From: Dolomedes plantarius
Taxonomy: Eukaryota; Arthropoda; Arachnida; Araneae; Dolomedidae
DNA: 64,000 nt
Assembly: GCA_907164885.2 (NCBI GenBank)
Contig: OU015493.1
Location: 58,608,802 to 58,672,801 of the forward strand
Direction of reading: 5' to 3'
Shown: positions 34,701 through 44,860 of the stretch, piece by piece
How the letters are laid out: the number at the start of each line of letters is the position of its first letter
How positions within the stretch are numbered: position 1 is the stretch's first letter
Notes under the pieces: generated by a model
What the model saw: the letters and a program-made list of their open reading frames with translations, nothing else
The model's database searches: none
Told to the model about the DNA's origin: nothing
Program-made: the position numbers and the translations under genes

Positions 34701-37700
34701 TTGTATTGCAGGAATATAGGCTAAAGTAGCCAGCCGATTTCTTTTCACATGAAAATTTATCTTTTTGTATTGCAGGTATGCTCATATCATACCAGGTGGT
34801 GGTGGGTATTAATACGAATAACACATTTTTCTTTTGTTGTTTTGTGAAGGGGGGGACTTCAAATTAATAGTGCCTCTTATGAAAATTCTCCCTCTCAGTC
34901 AATCAATTCAAAGCCATCTGTCTGGTGGACAGATGGCCCGAGCATAGCCAGGCTAGTCTATAATAATATAATACAATGTATGTCAACATCTTAAAATGTT
35001 AAAATGTCATATTAAAATTGTGCCAAAGAAATGTTAAAAATTGATAAGACAAAACACCAGTTCAAGTGTGAAAAAACTATTTAATAATTAACAAAAAATT
35101 AAATTTATAAATTTGCACAAATTTCTTCGTGTAACATTTTTCCTCTGTTTTCATTAAATTTCTGCTTGCTTTGTGAGGATTCATCCAAATATGGTGTCAT
35201 CAGCCATGGTTCTAATGGGTAACCACTGTCCCCAAGCAAGAAGTTCTTTTCAGGGATAACTTTACTTAAAAACAACTCTCGGGGAGCACTGCTCTTCCAA
35301 ATAGAGGAGTCATGAGTGCTCCCAGGCCATCTTGCTACGACATCCAATATCTTCATGTTATAATCACATACCTGAAATAAAAGAAATATAAGATTTAGTA
35401 TTTTGAATGTTTTAAGATTGAAAAGAACACAACACCTTTTTCTCTTTTTCCTTAATGTATATGAAACAGTATTTTTTTGTGACAAGCACTTTTGTAGTGT
35501 ACAAAGATGAGTTTTCGGACACTAGCCAATTCTAAATGATCTTTGAGTCATTTTGGTCTGAAAGTAAACTTTAAAATATGTGTTGTAATAATACAAATAT
35601 AGAACAGTGTACACTTTTAAATGATGATTTAGAAAATGAGAAGGGTGCTAGAATGTATGGAATTAATATCAGTCCAAATCCATAAGTTTAAAAATATTTT
35701 TGCTTGGGAGATATGCAATTCCATACGTGATGAAAAGGTTTGAAGAAATATCTTTGGTGTAGGGTTAGTATGGAATGTAAGCAGCCCTAAAATATTAGGT
35801 GATGAAAAATGTTGAAATAATCTCCCTTTATGTATGTACTCAAGTTGGATAACTGCACAATATTCCTAATACAGTGGACGCTCGTTAGTTCGAACTCAGT
35901 TAAATCGAACTAATCCAAAGGCCCCCAAAAACTTGTATTGTGATTAATGTTAAAAATCTCATTAATTCGGACTAAATTTTTATCACTTCGTTAATTTGAA
36001 CTAAAAATTTGACAAATTAGATGAGAATGCAGAGTCTGTTAAGCATCCTAATGATCAAGTCATAATGGACTCTATTAAAACTCTGAAAGCATTTATTCAG
36101 ATGGAACCTTCCTCTGAAAATGAATTGAAATGTTTACTTCAAATCGAGAAGCTGGCTGAACAATGTAAACATCATAAACAAAACGAAACATCCATTTTAC
36201 AATTTTTCCTAAAAGTGTAATTCATATTTTTAATTAAAGTTTACTTTCTGCTGCATATCTTCTGCTTCATTTTATAATTAAGGTAAATCTGTATTGCTTT
36301 TTAATATGTTTAATTTTAGATAGCATAGTATAATATGTTTTCTGGGGTTATACATACTAGGAGATTTTTCTACTTCAGTGATACACTTTTAAAGTTATAT
36401 ATTTTCTCTTAACATCAGATAATTCGAACTTTTTTCTGTGAACCTTTGAGTTTGAATTAATGAGCGTCCACTGTATATTATTCAGTATTATTATCAATAG
36501 AATAATCCGATAAAGACAAACGCAAGTAAATTTTCCTTCGCATATCAACAGTATTCCAAGACCAGTTTCATGCTTTTTAGTGCTCATCAGTTGTTTCCCC
36601 CCCCCCCTGCCCCTGTAAGTACTCTTATGGGCACCTATGGTTATACACTGACTGAAATATGTGAAATGCACCATCACTTTTTAATAGTTTAAGATAAACA
36701 GGCATTTGCACATTTATTGAGTACTTGCTTTTCCTGTTAATGAAAACAAACCAATCAAAATCTATTGGTTTGATGATGTTCACATGTGTGCAGTCAACAG
36801 CACCTACAAAATTTGGAAATCCAGTGTTTAAATAGAAGTTTTCTTTTGTTTGTGGCAGCTCATTACTTTTCTGCGGAAACTGTACATGATTTTTTAAAAT
36901 TTTACATACAGCTTTTGTAAATTTGTTTACATTTCTTGAAAGAGTTGGTTGCAATATTTGGGAAAAGTTTGTGCTTGAAACAGCACTTTGAAAACTTCCT
37001 GTTCCCAAGACCTGTAGGCTGCTGAGGACCTATATAAACAATACAAGTATATAAATAAAGCTATTTAAGCCACATGATATAGTTATTACAAATAACCATT
37101 GTTTCACAAACCGATCATATACACAGCATTACATATATTAGTATTCTTACATTAATCTGATCATAGGGAAATTATAAAGTAAGAATGAAAAACATAGTAA
37201 CAGTTTATAAAGGGTCAATACACCTTTACCCAATACTAAATATTTGACTCAGCTTTGAGATTAAAAAAAATCAATACATCTAAAGACCTAAAATGCCCTA
37301 TCCAATGACATAAAATTCTAAAAATCAATTTTTGGACCATTTTAAAAGGTGTACTGTCCCCTTTACAAAATTATTTTATAATTAATGCGCTTAAAACTGG
37401 AAGAATAAGAATCAAAACATTGAACATACCTGCATTTCTATTGAATAATCGCCTTGTTCAGACTGCAAATGTGGTCTCAGTTCCTCACATAGATCTCTTA
37501 CAGCAATCCGTGACAAACGAACTCATTTTCATTCATTTGAAATGGATCGTCTCGATCGTGGAATCTCCATTCATTTTTTAATGATATATTAATTCGCCGC
37601 TGTCGAAGTCTACCGATTGCTATGACGTCCGCCATTGCTGTTTATCCTTCGCTTGCGAGACCTACGTAACGTCCGCAAGCTGTGAACTTGTGTTGCGGGA

Positions 37701-40617
37701 GAAAACGTTCTGCACGTTTGTCGTGAATGGGGAATTGCCTTCGCACCGCAAATTTGCGGAAGAAAACAGGATTGCGGGAGAAAAGTGTTTGTCATGAATC
37801 AGGCCCTAAATTCACATGTATTCTGTTTTCAAAATCAACAAATGCCATTGCGCAAAATTGCAAACATTGAATTCAATCGAAGTGCCACCTTGTGGATTTT
37901 TTTTTTGACTAAACGTATTAAAAGAATGCATTGTCATCATGTTCTGAGCTATTCTAAAAGTTTCAAATGTCTAGCTAGTCGGGAAGTTAGTTAAAAATCG
38001 ATTGCAAGATTTGTGCTGGACTAACACACACACAAGCAAACAAGAAAGCAAGTTAATAAAAACATGGTAAAAATTATAAATTCATGTTTTTTTTTTCTTT
38101 TCCAGAACGTATAAATGAACAGAGTTGTTTCATATTTAGATCTAGGAATTGCCAAGAGTAAATTCTAACTTGTATAATTTCATTTAATGCATTCTTGATG
38201 TGCAGCTTAGGTTGTGGTTAAAAATTTAATGTCAAAGCATTTTTAGCCAAGCTTTTTGTCACTACTTGAATGGTAGCATTGCAGATTATAGAAATTAAGT
38301 TTTTGTATAAGTTTTGTCAGTTTTAACTCTTTATAACTTTTTTTGTCATGGATATCCAACTCTTTTGGAATCCTTATATAACTTTTTTTTAAATTAAATA
38401 CTCTTAAGTATTTATTTTAGAAGGGCCAAGGTTTTGACTGAATTCTGGAGATTGAGAAATATTAATATTTAGTTGAAAGAAAACATTACACATTATGTAT
38501 ATTTTAACTCAGTTATTAGACTTGTATGTTCAGTTTGTGTTTTCTTTTTTTATTTGCAGTTTGATTTCACATCCTGTGGTGGAGTTCTTTTCATCCTAGT
38601 ATGGGTGCTATTTCTTTTTGGAATTATTGCAATCTTCACTCGTCACCATGTTAGTATAAAATGCATTTTGATTTATTTTAATATTCTATATTAATAATGG
38701 TTGATTAAATTAAGGGTTTGTACATGACTCTTTAAAAGTTGACATAAATTAAAATAATTATTAGAATTACTTCAGTTTTATTTAAAATTAGAACATTTTC
38801 AATTCAAGGCATTCTCTGATGAATCTTTTATTTAAATTAATGAATTTTAAGAATATGTATCAAAACATAGTTTATTTTTTCAGATTATAAATACTGTGTA
38901 TGCTGGATGTGGTGCACTTCTTTTTGTTCTGGTAATGAGCTTATATCTCCATTTTTTGTATTAAAAGCCAAATTATATATTGTTTTATTATAGATTATTA
39001 ATATTTAAATGTTAAGAATATATGCATTTTGAATGTAAGATTTCTTCTTCTTTTTAAATCATGCATACTGATAAAAACAATTATTTCGCAAAACCTTTTT
39101 TTTTTCTAGTGTTGTGAATATTTTGTTGGAATATGCATATAATAATATCTGTTCTAATTTATTTGACTAAAAATATTAATATTATGTGGTCTGATTTTCA
39201 ACTTGGGGGATAAAAATCATGGTTTTTTGCTTAAGAATTTAGGGCGATAAGTTTTCAAAATCAACCTGTACAGAACTTCTCTAATCATAATAAATACTAT
39301 TACATATGTGCCAAGTGTTCCGTAAAAAACGTATTCGTTCCGTTTTTTAAGCTTTGTTACGAAAATACGTTTTTAAGCAAAAATGTCCCGTATTTTTACT
39401 TCCCCAGCATCATCGCTTTTTTTCCCTTTAAATCGCGTTTTTGAGATTCCCCTCCTAGCAGCTTACACTATACAAAAAACTTCCTGGACAGCAAGCAGCT
39501 TCTACAACATTAGAAAGAAAGAGAAAGTCAACATCATGTGCTTCACCTAAACTAATAAAGAGAAAGTAAAATCGGCCTCATTTGCTTCACCAATACCAGT
39601 AAAAAAATTTAAATTAATGTCAAGTCCTTCACCTAACTCTGTAAAACAGTTAAAACCAACCTCATGTGCTTCTCAAAAATCAGCAAAGAAAGTAAAATTA
39701 CTTTCAGAGTCACCATCATCTACCAATAATAATAATAAACGCACATTGCAGTGGGAAGAAAGAATTTTTCTTACATTAAGCTCAAATCTTGATCATGCTT
39801 TAGCATTTTTTGTGAAAAATGTGATTGTCATTTATGAAACATATAATGTGATGTTTTAAACTGAAGAGCCGAAAATTCACAAGATGAGAAGAGAGTTATC
39901 GAATTCTTTTGAATTGTTGGTGAGATTTGGGAAAATATCTGTCACAAGTTCGAAATGTGTATTTAATGTGAAATTTGATTTATTTAAAAATCAGAAGGAT
40001 GATAAAGATTTAGTTATAGGATCCGAAACATCAGAATTTGTCAAAGAATTGTCTGAAAGCGATATTTTAGTTCTATTCTTGTGTTATAAAATATTATACA
40101 TCTTGTTGCTTCCCCCCTCCCCGATTCTGTCGCACGCTGTGTTCCTTATTTTTTTCTTGGGAGGTTGGCAGCTATGCTATTACACTGTGTGATCTATGGA
40201 ATGTGCATTGACTTAATTTAAAAGTTTATTATTTTGTTTATAAAATGTTTTTGTGTACAAAATAATGCTAGCAAAAGTAAAAAAGTATAATGAAAATCTC
40301 CTAAAGATGCTTAATTTAGCATTATTTAGCTTTTAAATTATATTATTTTACAGGCACATACTTTTTCTCAACATATATTCCATCAAAAATTTTTATTTTA
40401 GGAAAATTGCAAAGTTTATTTTCAAACACATTGTGGGTGATAAAAATTTCTATATTTTCTTATACAGTTCTTGGCTTATGATACACAAATGCTTATGGGT
40501 GGAAAGAAACATGAATTGAGTCCAGAGGAGCACATTTTTGCTGCTATGCAAATCTATTTGGATATTGTGTACATCTTTATGTTTCTTTTGATGTTACTTG
40601 GTTCTGGGAAGAAATGA
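22782..40617 (+). CDS. Lifeguard/TMBIM (GRINA-like) seven-helix membrane protein
   Basis: Eleven coding exons with GT-AG borders and matching phases: 22782-22992, 23756-23904, 23993-24057, 27504-27557, 29764-29814, 29908-29947, 31120-31157, 31272-31359, 38560-38649, 38884-38931, 40468-40617. They total 984 nt, i.e. 327 residues. The N-terminus (about residues 1-85) is a cytosolic Pro/Gln/Tyr-rich tract with PYPSP-type repeats. The transmembrane Bax inhibitor-1 fold follows: VYSILMLQLLFSLAVVALFV, ALACCGN, FDFTSCGG, AYDTQMLMGG, LSPEEHIFAA and IYLDIVYIFM are landmark segments of Lifeguard proteins. The family sits in ER, Golgi and plasma membranes, modulates calcium leak and restrains Fas/ER-stress apoptosis; those roles are family knowledge. 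The start is the first ATG after an acceptor at 22773. A noncoding upstream exon is therefore expected. I do not assign a paralogue number. Confidence 0.95.
23194..23365. mobile_element. pogo-type MITE in Lifeguard intron 1
   Basis: 172 bp flanked by TA, with inverted ends CAATGGAATCTTGATCTATC and GATCGATCGAGATTCCACTG. CAGTGGAATCTCGAT-like termini and TA duplication fit pogo/Tigger elements. No coding sequence. Confidence 0.8.
24655..25625 (+). mobile_element. Helitron-like element, copy 2, in Lifeguard intron 3
   Basis: It starts A|TCTCTCTATTCT and ends with the hairpin GGGGCGAAGCCCC plus CTTG|T. The first 750 bp match copy 1 at 18397 closely, including AGTAAATGGATGGAAGCTGT and a tRNA-like segment near 25316-25385 (ACGGTTTGATCCCGGTGG). 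The last 45 bp also match. The intervening 25440-25590 differs from copy 1. The final CTTG departs from the CTRR rule, which lowers certainty. Confidence 0.5.
26074..27157 (-). mobile_element. Non-autonomous piggyBac element with TTAA duplication
   Basis: A 1084-bp element flanked on both sides by TTAA (26070-26073, 27158-27161). Its termini are CCCTTTCGGGACGGGCG and the inverse of CCCTTTCGGGACGAGCG. CGGGACGG-type motifs repeat about every 35 bp inside the left end (near 26078, 26113 and 26148), as subterminal repeats. The CCC termini and the TTAA target identify piggyBac. It lies in Lifeguard intron 3 and retains only the tail of the transposase gene. Confidence 0.92.
26485..26589 (-). pseudogene. 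piggyBac transposase C-terminal cysteine-rich domain
   Basis: On the minus strand the frame TFYSCEMCNVGHCVHSCFKE then YHT ends at a TGA at 26485. Cys-x2-Cys...Cys...CF..YH is the C-terminal zinc-binding domain of piggyBac transposases, which recognises the transposon ends. The catalytic Asp residues are not present upstream. The overlapping open frame 26552-26809 shows no convincing transposase motif. Confidence 0.8.
28577..28660. repeat. Short GGAGTG inverted repeats
   Basis: CACTCCGGTCAAAATTACGGAGTG is a small hairpin and GGCCGGAGTG recurs 40 bp on. Probably a decayed MITE end. Apart from the MITE at 29226-29469, the intron around it (27558-29763) shows only AT-rich sequence. Confidence 0.5.
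29226..29469. mobile_element. Foldback MITE in Lifeguard intron 4
   Basis: 244 bp with inverted termini: GCTCACTCCTTTCAATAACG at the left and CGTTGTTGAAAGGAGTGAGC at the right, continuing as GTCATATCTCA against TGAGATATGAC. It has a single-base difference over about 30 bp. No clear target duplication and no coding sequence, so the superfamily is undetermined. Confidence 0.8.
31641..31800 (+). repeat. SINE-like fragment with tRNA-type B box
   Basis: GCGGGTTCAAGTCCTACTGC contains a good RNA polymerase III B box (GGGTTCAAGTCC, 31664-31675) with a weak A-box region upstream. The tail is not a clean A run. Located in Lifeguard intron 8. Confidence 0.4.
35872..36473 (+). mobile_element. pogo/Tigger-type element nested in the Harbinger
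   Basis: 602 bp flanked by TA. The ends are CAGTGGACGCTCGTTAGTTC and the inverse of GAATTAATGAGCGTCCACTG. An internally deleted copy retaining the last 71 codons of the transposase. The same right terminus occurs at 9893. Confidence 0.88.
36005..36219 (+). pseudogene. pogo/Tigger transposase C-terminal tail
   Basis: The frame reads FDKLDENAESVKHPNDQVI, DSIKTLKAFIQMEPSSENE, LQIEKLAEQCKHHKQNETS, ILQFFLKV, stop. Tigger transposases end in a similar helical stretch with IEK and a terminal motif of PCNA-binding type. Here ETSILQFF resembles the QxxIxxFF box with Glu in place of Gln. The DDE domain is deleted. Confidence 0.65.
39528..39760 (+). repeat. 42-nt tandem repeat with coding character
   Basis: Four to five units of 42 nt (the first 44) share TCATxTGCTTCACC and end in AAA-rich sequence. 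Translated units are like SASFASPIPVKKFK, LMSSPSPNSVKQLK, PTSCASQKSAKKVK, so a 14-residue Ser/Lys-rich repeat. The open frames that follow to 40192 (with a stop at 39857) show no family I recognise. They sit in the intron before the last Lifeguard coding exon, so a decayed transposon protein is likelier than a host exon. Confidence 0.6.
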
Positions 40618-43040
40618 ATCATTTTGAATTATGCATTCCACACAGGTAAGGTCTTAATGTTTGTTTGCAGTTCAGTTCATTTATTATTTGTTGCCTCTGT
40701 ATACCTTTGACTTTTATATAAATATTTTCTAGTTGTTAAGCAAGATAATTGAGTAAGTGGAACTTAATTGAGGAAAATTTTGTGTTTTTCAAATACCACT
40801 TACAAAAAAAAAAGTTGCATAGTTGTAAATACGGTTTGAGTATTAGGGAATAAAGTTCAACTGAAATATCTAATCAAATTAATGTCCAATCAAGGTTTGT
40901 ATTGAAACAAGGATTCAATACAATCCTTGTAACTTTTGTATCCCATTTTACATAAGTTTCAAGGATTCTCTCTCCCCCCCCCCCATTGATGGTGAATAAT
41001 TTTGTCAGTAAAAATGAGATTTATAAAATAGACATATATGTAAACAAAGTAAGTTTGTACCATTATCAGAGTATCAAAATAGAATTGTGGATGGTTTGAA
41101 AAATGAAGCAAACAGATAGACAAGATTACCTAGAAACGTTAAAGGATCCGACTTATCTGTATAATTCTGACAACATTAAAAATCACTGTGTATTGTTTTT
41201 CTTTCTGACTTCATTCATATATTATATTTTGCTTTTCTAGTGACTAATTGTTGAATCTAGGTCTCAAAATATGTTACATGTTTATTTCTCTATTCTCTAT
41301 AAGGTAAACATTGTAAGATATTGGTTATATGAGATGTTCTGATTTTCAACAAAAAGTGCTGCATTTGTAATATAAAAGATATTCTATAGTTTTTTGTATA
41401 TTTGTATAATAATGGCAGATTATAAATCACACCTTTTAGTAAAAGCAAATTTTAAAAAAAGTTAACCTTCAGTGTAACCCAATAGTCATTAATCTGGGTT
41501 TCATTGGTATGATATAGGCGACTTCTGATTATATTGCAGAATCATATTTCTTGTACAAGGGTGATTGTTTGCATTTTTTGCTCATCTGCAATAAATTTTA
41601 AATGGTACAGTCTTTCCCTTTGTGGGCCAGATTGATTGAAATGAATTAAACCACCTCTAAAAATTTAGAATAATTTTACTGTATGTTCTCATACTTGTCA
41701 GTTATACAGGGTGTTTCATATTGAATGGGACAAAAACAGTAGCATAGTACAAATTCTGTAATTGATTTATTTAGCCAAAACAAATTAATCTGAAACTACA
41801 ATTATAAAAGTTTTATCTGGCAACAGCGAAAAATCATCTGGTTATGAAATCTCCGCTAGGGGCACTGTTAATCAAAATGGTACCATCCATGCAGGAGAAA
41901 GCAAACTGTGTTCTGAAATATACCAAAATACCATTGTTTATTGCCGTTCAAAGACATTTTTGCACGAAATTTGGTAAGGAACCACTGCATTACCACAACA
42001 TCGAACGGTGGGTGAAACAGTTTCAGGACACGAGCTGCTTGTGGAAGAAAACCAGCCCAGGACAATCAGAAGCCAAAACCAAAGTGGTTGAAAAAATTTG
42101 TGAGACGTTTTTACAAAGTCCCACAAAATTATGCATTGTGCAAGTTCTGAACTCAATGGTACACATAGAACATCTATAATAGAAACTTTGATAACTATAG
42201 TTTCACTGTAAATTTGATTTATCAAAAGAAAGTAATTGCAGCATTTACAGGTATGCTTTCTTTTTGTCCCATTCAATATGAAACATCCTGTATTGTGTGT
42301 AGGAGCCCGTAGAGGAGGAAAATCATAATTCATCTCAGCTCTGTATTCTGAATCCATGCTGCTTTGTGCATACATTTATAAGCTGTTAATGTATTGAAGA
42401 ATATGAGCCATAAATCATAATTTGAAATATGTATATTAACTTCTATTTGTTTTCAGATGAGTGTTGGTGCCTGTGATGATGGAGACTGTATGAGCACTCT
42501 GATGTGTACCTTAAAATCCAGTCATTCTGTCTCTTAAGTGTTGCATTTGTTTTTATTGTTAGATTCGTAAAATCTTTATACTATGAATCTATCGGTCTTA
42601 TAAAAATACGTTCATGCAAGTGATATGAGTCTTACCAGTAACTGCATTAGTTCAGCGTGTATAACAGCTTACTGGTGTGAGGCAATTCCCTTAAAAAATA
42701 TGTTATAAGTAACTTAACAGTTTAGCAATTCTTCATCTAAATATTGTAATTTGTGTTCAGTTTCTGTGATTGATTTGTACACCTTGTAATTTTTTCCCAA
42801 CACTGTTGTGAGTGATATAGTTGAAATATATTTAATTATCTACTATGAGTATTATGCGGCCAAGAGATCTAAAAGAAGCTTATTTGTTATGAGTGATGTA
42901 GTTTAGTAATGAACTAGTCTTATCAGTTGATATGTTCTGTAACTTTCCTTTTTTTATTTAATAACTTGTGTATTTTTGTTCTGTGATTTATTTTGTACCT
43001 TATGTTTCTGTGGAATAAATTTTTCCATTAATAAATTGTT
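40618..43040 (+). other. Lifeguard 3' UTR, apparently spliced
   Basis: After the stop (40615-40617) comes CACAG|gtaagg at 40645, a strong donor, and TTTTCAG at 42456 is a good acceptor. The final exon would run from 42457 to the polyadenylation signals AATAAA at 43014-43019 and 43030-43035. The stop-to-junction distance is 28 nt, below the usual threshold for nonsense-mediated decay. The alternative is an unspliced 3' UTR ending upstream. Confidence 0.55.
41707..42290 (+). mobile_element. Deleted mariner-type element with DUF4817-like HTH
   Basis: 584 bp flanked by TA. The ends are CAGGGTGTTTCATATTGAAT and the inverse of ATTCAATATGAAACATCCTG, extending through GGGACAAAAA. The frame 41844-42179 includes MQEKANCVLKYTKIPLFIAV, KFGKEPLHYHNIERWVKQFQ and TSPGQSEAKTKVVEKICETF, which is the N-terminal helix-turn-helix (DUF4817 type) of many arthropod mariner-like elements. 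The catalytic domain is absent. It lies in the proposed 3' UTR intron of Lifeguard. Confidence 0.8.
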
Positions 43041-44589
43041 TCAGGTTCTCATCTGAAGTGACCTGTTTGCTCAATATCATTAAAAATAAATTATGTACTT
43101 TGATCCTAAACATTTTTTATCTATTTCTCAAATTTCAACAATTTTTATAAATTTTCACAGATCACTTTAAGTAAAGAGACATAGTTATTTTTCAGATGTG
43201 TATAGTGTTCTCATAAATAACAGTTTTGATAATTTAGTACTTTAGATCTGCATGATGGGCTAGCTGCACATTGAAAATGAAATATCCAGCTGTCATTTTA
43301 AGTCATACATAGAAACAAAAATAAAATGTATTGAATATTTTCCTTTCATAATTAGATATGTTAGACTTGCAAATTTATTTTGTATTTAAATTAATTTCAT
43401 TGCATTTTTACATTAAGCAATGTAAGTAAAAAGAGGAAAATGTTTAATTTAGATTGTGAGATATTGTTAAAACTAAATCGTGAAGGAAATTCAGTGGTAC
43501 TTTTGACAACATTAATAAAATTCTACGTAGGATTTTTTTAATCAAACATTTGATAAAATAATTGTTTGAATTTAAAAGTATCCTGGTTACCCAAATGTTT
43601 GCTGACTGGAATTTATTTTCCACATTGAAAACTTTCATTTAGGACAAAATTGCAGTAAAGCTCATGAAAATGGTGTTAGAAAATTATGGATCACTGTATT
43701 CTTCTCTGGTGGTTAAAAAAAACTTCAAGATCCATGGAAAGCTGTGTGGTGTAGGTCATCACTGAATCAGTAACTGGATGCAGCAATTGCTTCTGTCTAG
43801 AGTTTGAAATCCATTGAAATTGCCATTATAACACTGTTGGAGCTAATAACTGCAAAACCTGTGTGGTTCATATTTTCATTCACTTACTAATAATGCAGAT
43901 ATACCTTAGTTATACATGTAGTACATGACTGTTAATAGCACTGACCAACAATAAAATTTTTTTCAAATACAGTGGGTACTTTGCAATATTCGGTGACATT
44001 TGCTCATTCACACATTTTTTTTGTTGGCTTCTTTATTGTGGAAGTACTATTTAAGTGAACCAACATTGCTGTTTTTTTAATGAAGGGACAGCATAACATC
44101 TATGCCTCATTTGGGATTCAGACTCGAGACCACTATTGACACTAACCACCATGTGATGTTGGCAGCACAATTTTGGCACGGATTTCAGCTATTGCACAAA
44201 TTTAGTCTTACCCCTTCAAAAAACAAGGTGTCTTTGAAATGCATTCAAAGCAGACTAAATCGGATTATATTAAAAAGTACTTTGGCTTATAAAACCAAAT
44301 TACTTTTGATTTCATATTAAACTTTATAGTACTTAACTATACCACCAATATTTTATGGCAATTGATAGAGTAAGCTTCTACCATGTGGTCCCTGGTTGAA
44401 ATCCAACTAACAGATGGATATACAATCTTTACTCTCTTGGGGAATAATGTTGCCTCACCTATTAGGAGCTTCTATAATGAAGTAGCAAACTGAAATTGTC
44501 TCATGTAAGGGTAAATGTATGCTGCATTAGAAGAAGAAAAAATTTGAGGTGTATATCCATAACTTAGCAGCACTATGAAGACATTTTTA

Positions 44590-44860
44590 TTCATAAATGT
44601 TGTTTGCCAGTGTGGGGTACTTGTAAATCAATCCACAAGAACCATTGGGTGCTTTCAATGGGAGCACTGTATAGGTTAACCAACACCACCCCCCTGGTGC
44701 CACCTCAATTTGGACCAAGCACCCCAGGGCGACACCTGGGAGATTGTACCTTTCCGAGCCAAGACATAAAAGTATTTAATGGTGCTTGATGAGATTTGAT
44801 CTAAGCACCCTCAGTACCGAAAGCAGATGCACTACCTCTGGTCCTTTTTTTAATTCATAA
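44590..44860 (-). repeat. tRNA-derived SINE fragment
   Basis: On the minus strand GAGGTAGTGCATCTGCTTTC ... TTAGATCAAATCTC resembles A and B boxes of a polymerase III promoter, followed by a GC-richer body (CAGGTGTCGCCCTGGGGTGC). Confidence 0.45.

Larger units (their letters stand above)
35105..37635 (-). pseudogene. HARBI1-type Harbinger transposase, three exons, disrupted
   Basis: Exon 1 (37635-37430) starts MADVIAIGRLRQRRINISLK and, after a one-base deletion near 37525, reads RIAVRDLCEELRPHLQSEQG to a donor CAG|gtatgt. Exon 2 (37029 to about 36700) reads VLSSLQVLGTGSFQSAV ... FPNFVGAVDCTHVNI (first catalytic Asp) ... FINRKSKYSINVQ. Exon 3 (35371-35105) reads VCDYNMKILDVVARWPGSTH ... LLGDSGYPLEPWLMTPY (second Asp) and stops after a mutated C-terminus, before the catalytic Glu region. 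The exon 2 donor is weak. A pogo/Tigger element sits in its second intron. The layout matches Harbinger transposases, but the gene is inactive. Confidence 0.85.
33402..37806 (-). mobile_element. PIF/Harbinger transposon with TAA duplication
   Basis: A 4405-bp element flanked by TAA (33399-33401 and 37807-37809). The termini GGGCCTGATTCACGACAAAC and the inverse of GTTTGTCATGAATCAGGCCC agree at 19 of 20 positions. It contains a three-exon HARBI1-type gene on the minus strand (37635-35105) and is interrupted by a pogo/Tigger element (35872-36473). It fills much of Lifeguard intron 8. No second (MADF) gene is recognised in 33500-35000. Confidence 0.93.

Noticed and set aside
41868..42375. Minus-strand frames across the mariner derivative
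   Set aside because: Antisense shadows of the plus-strand DUF4817-like frame and its flanks.
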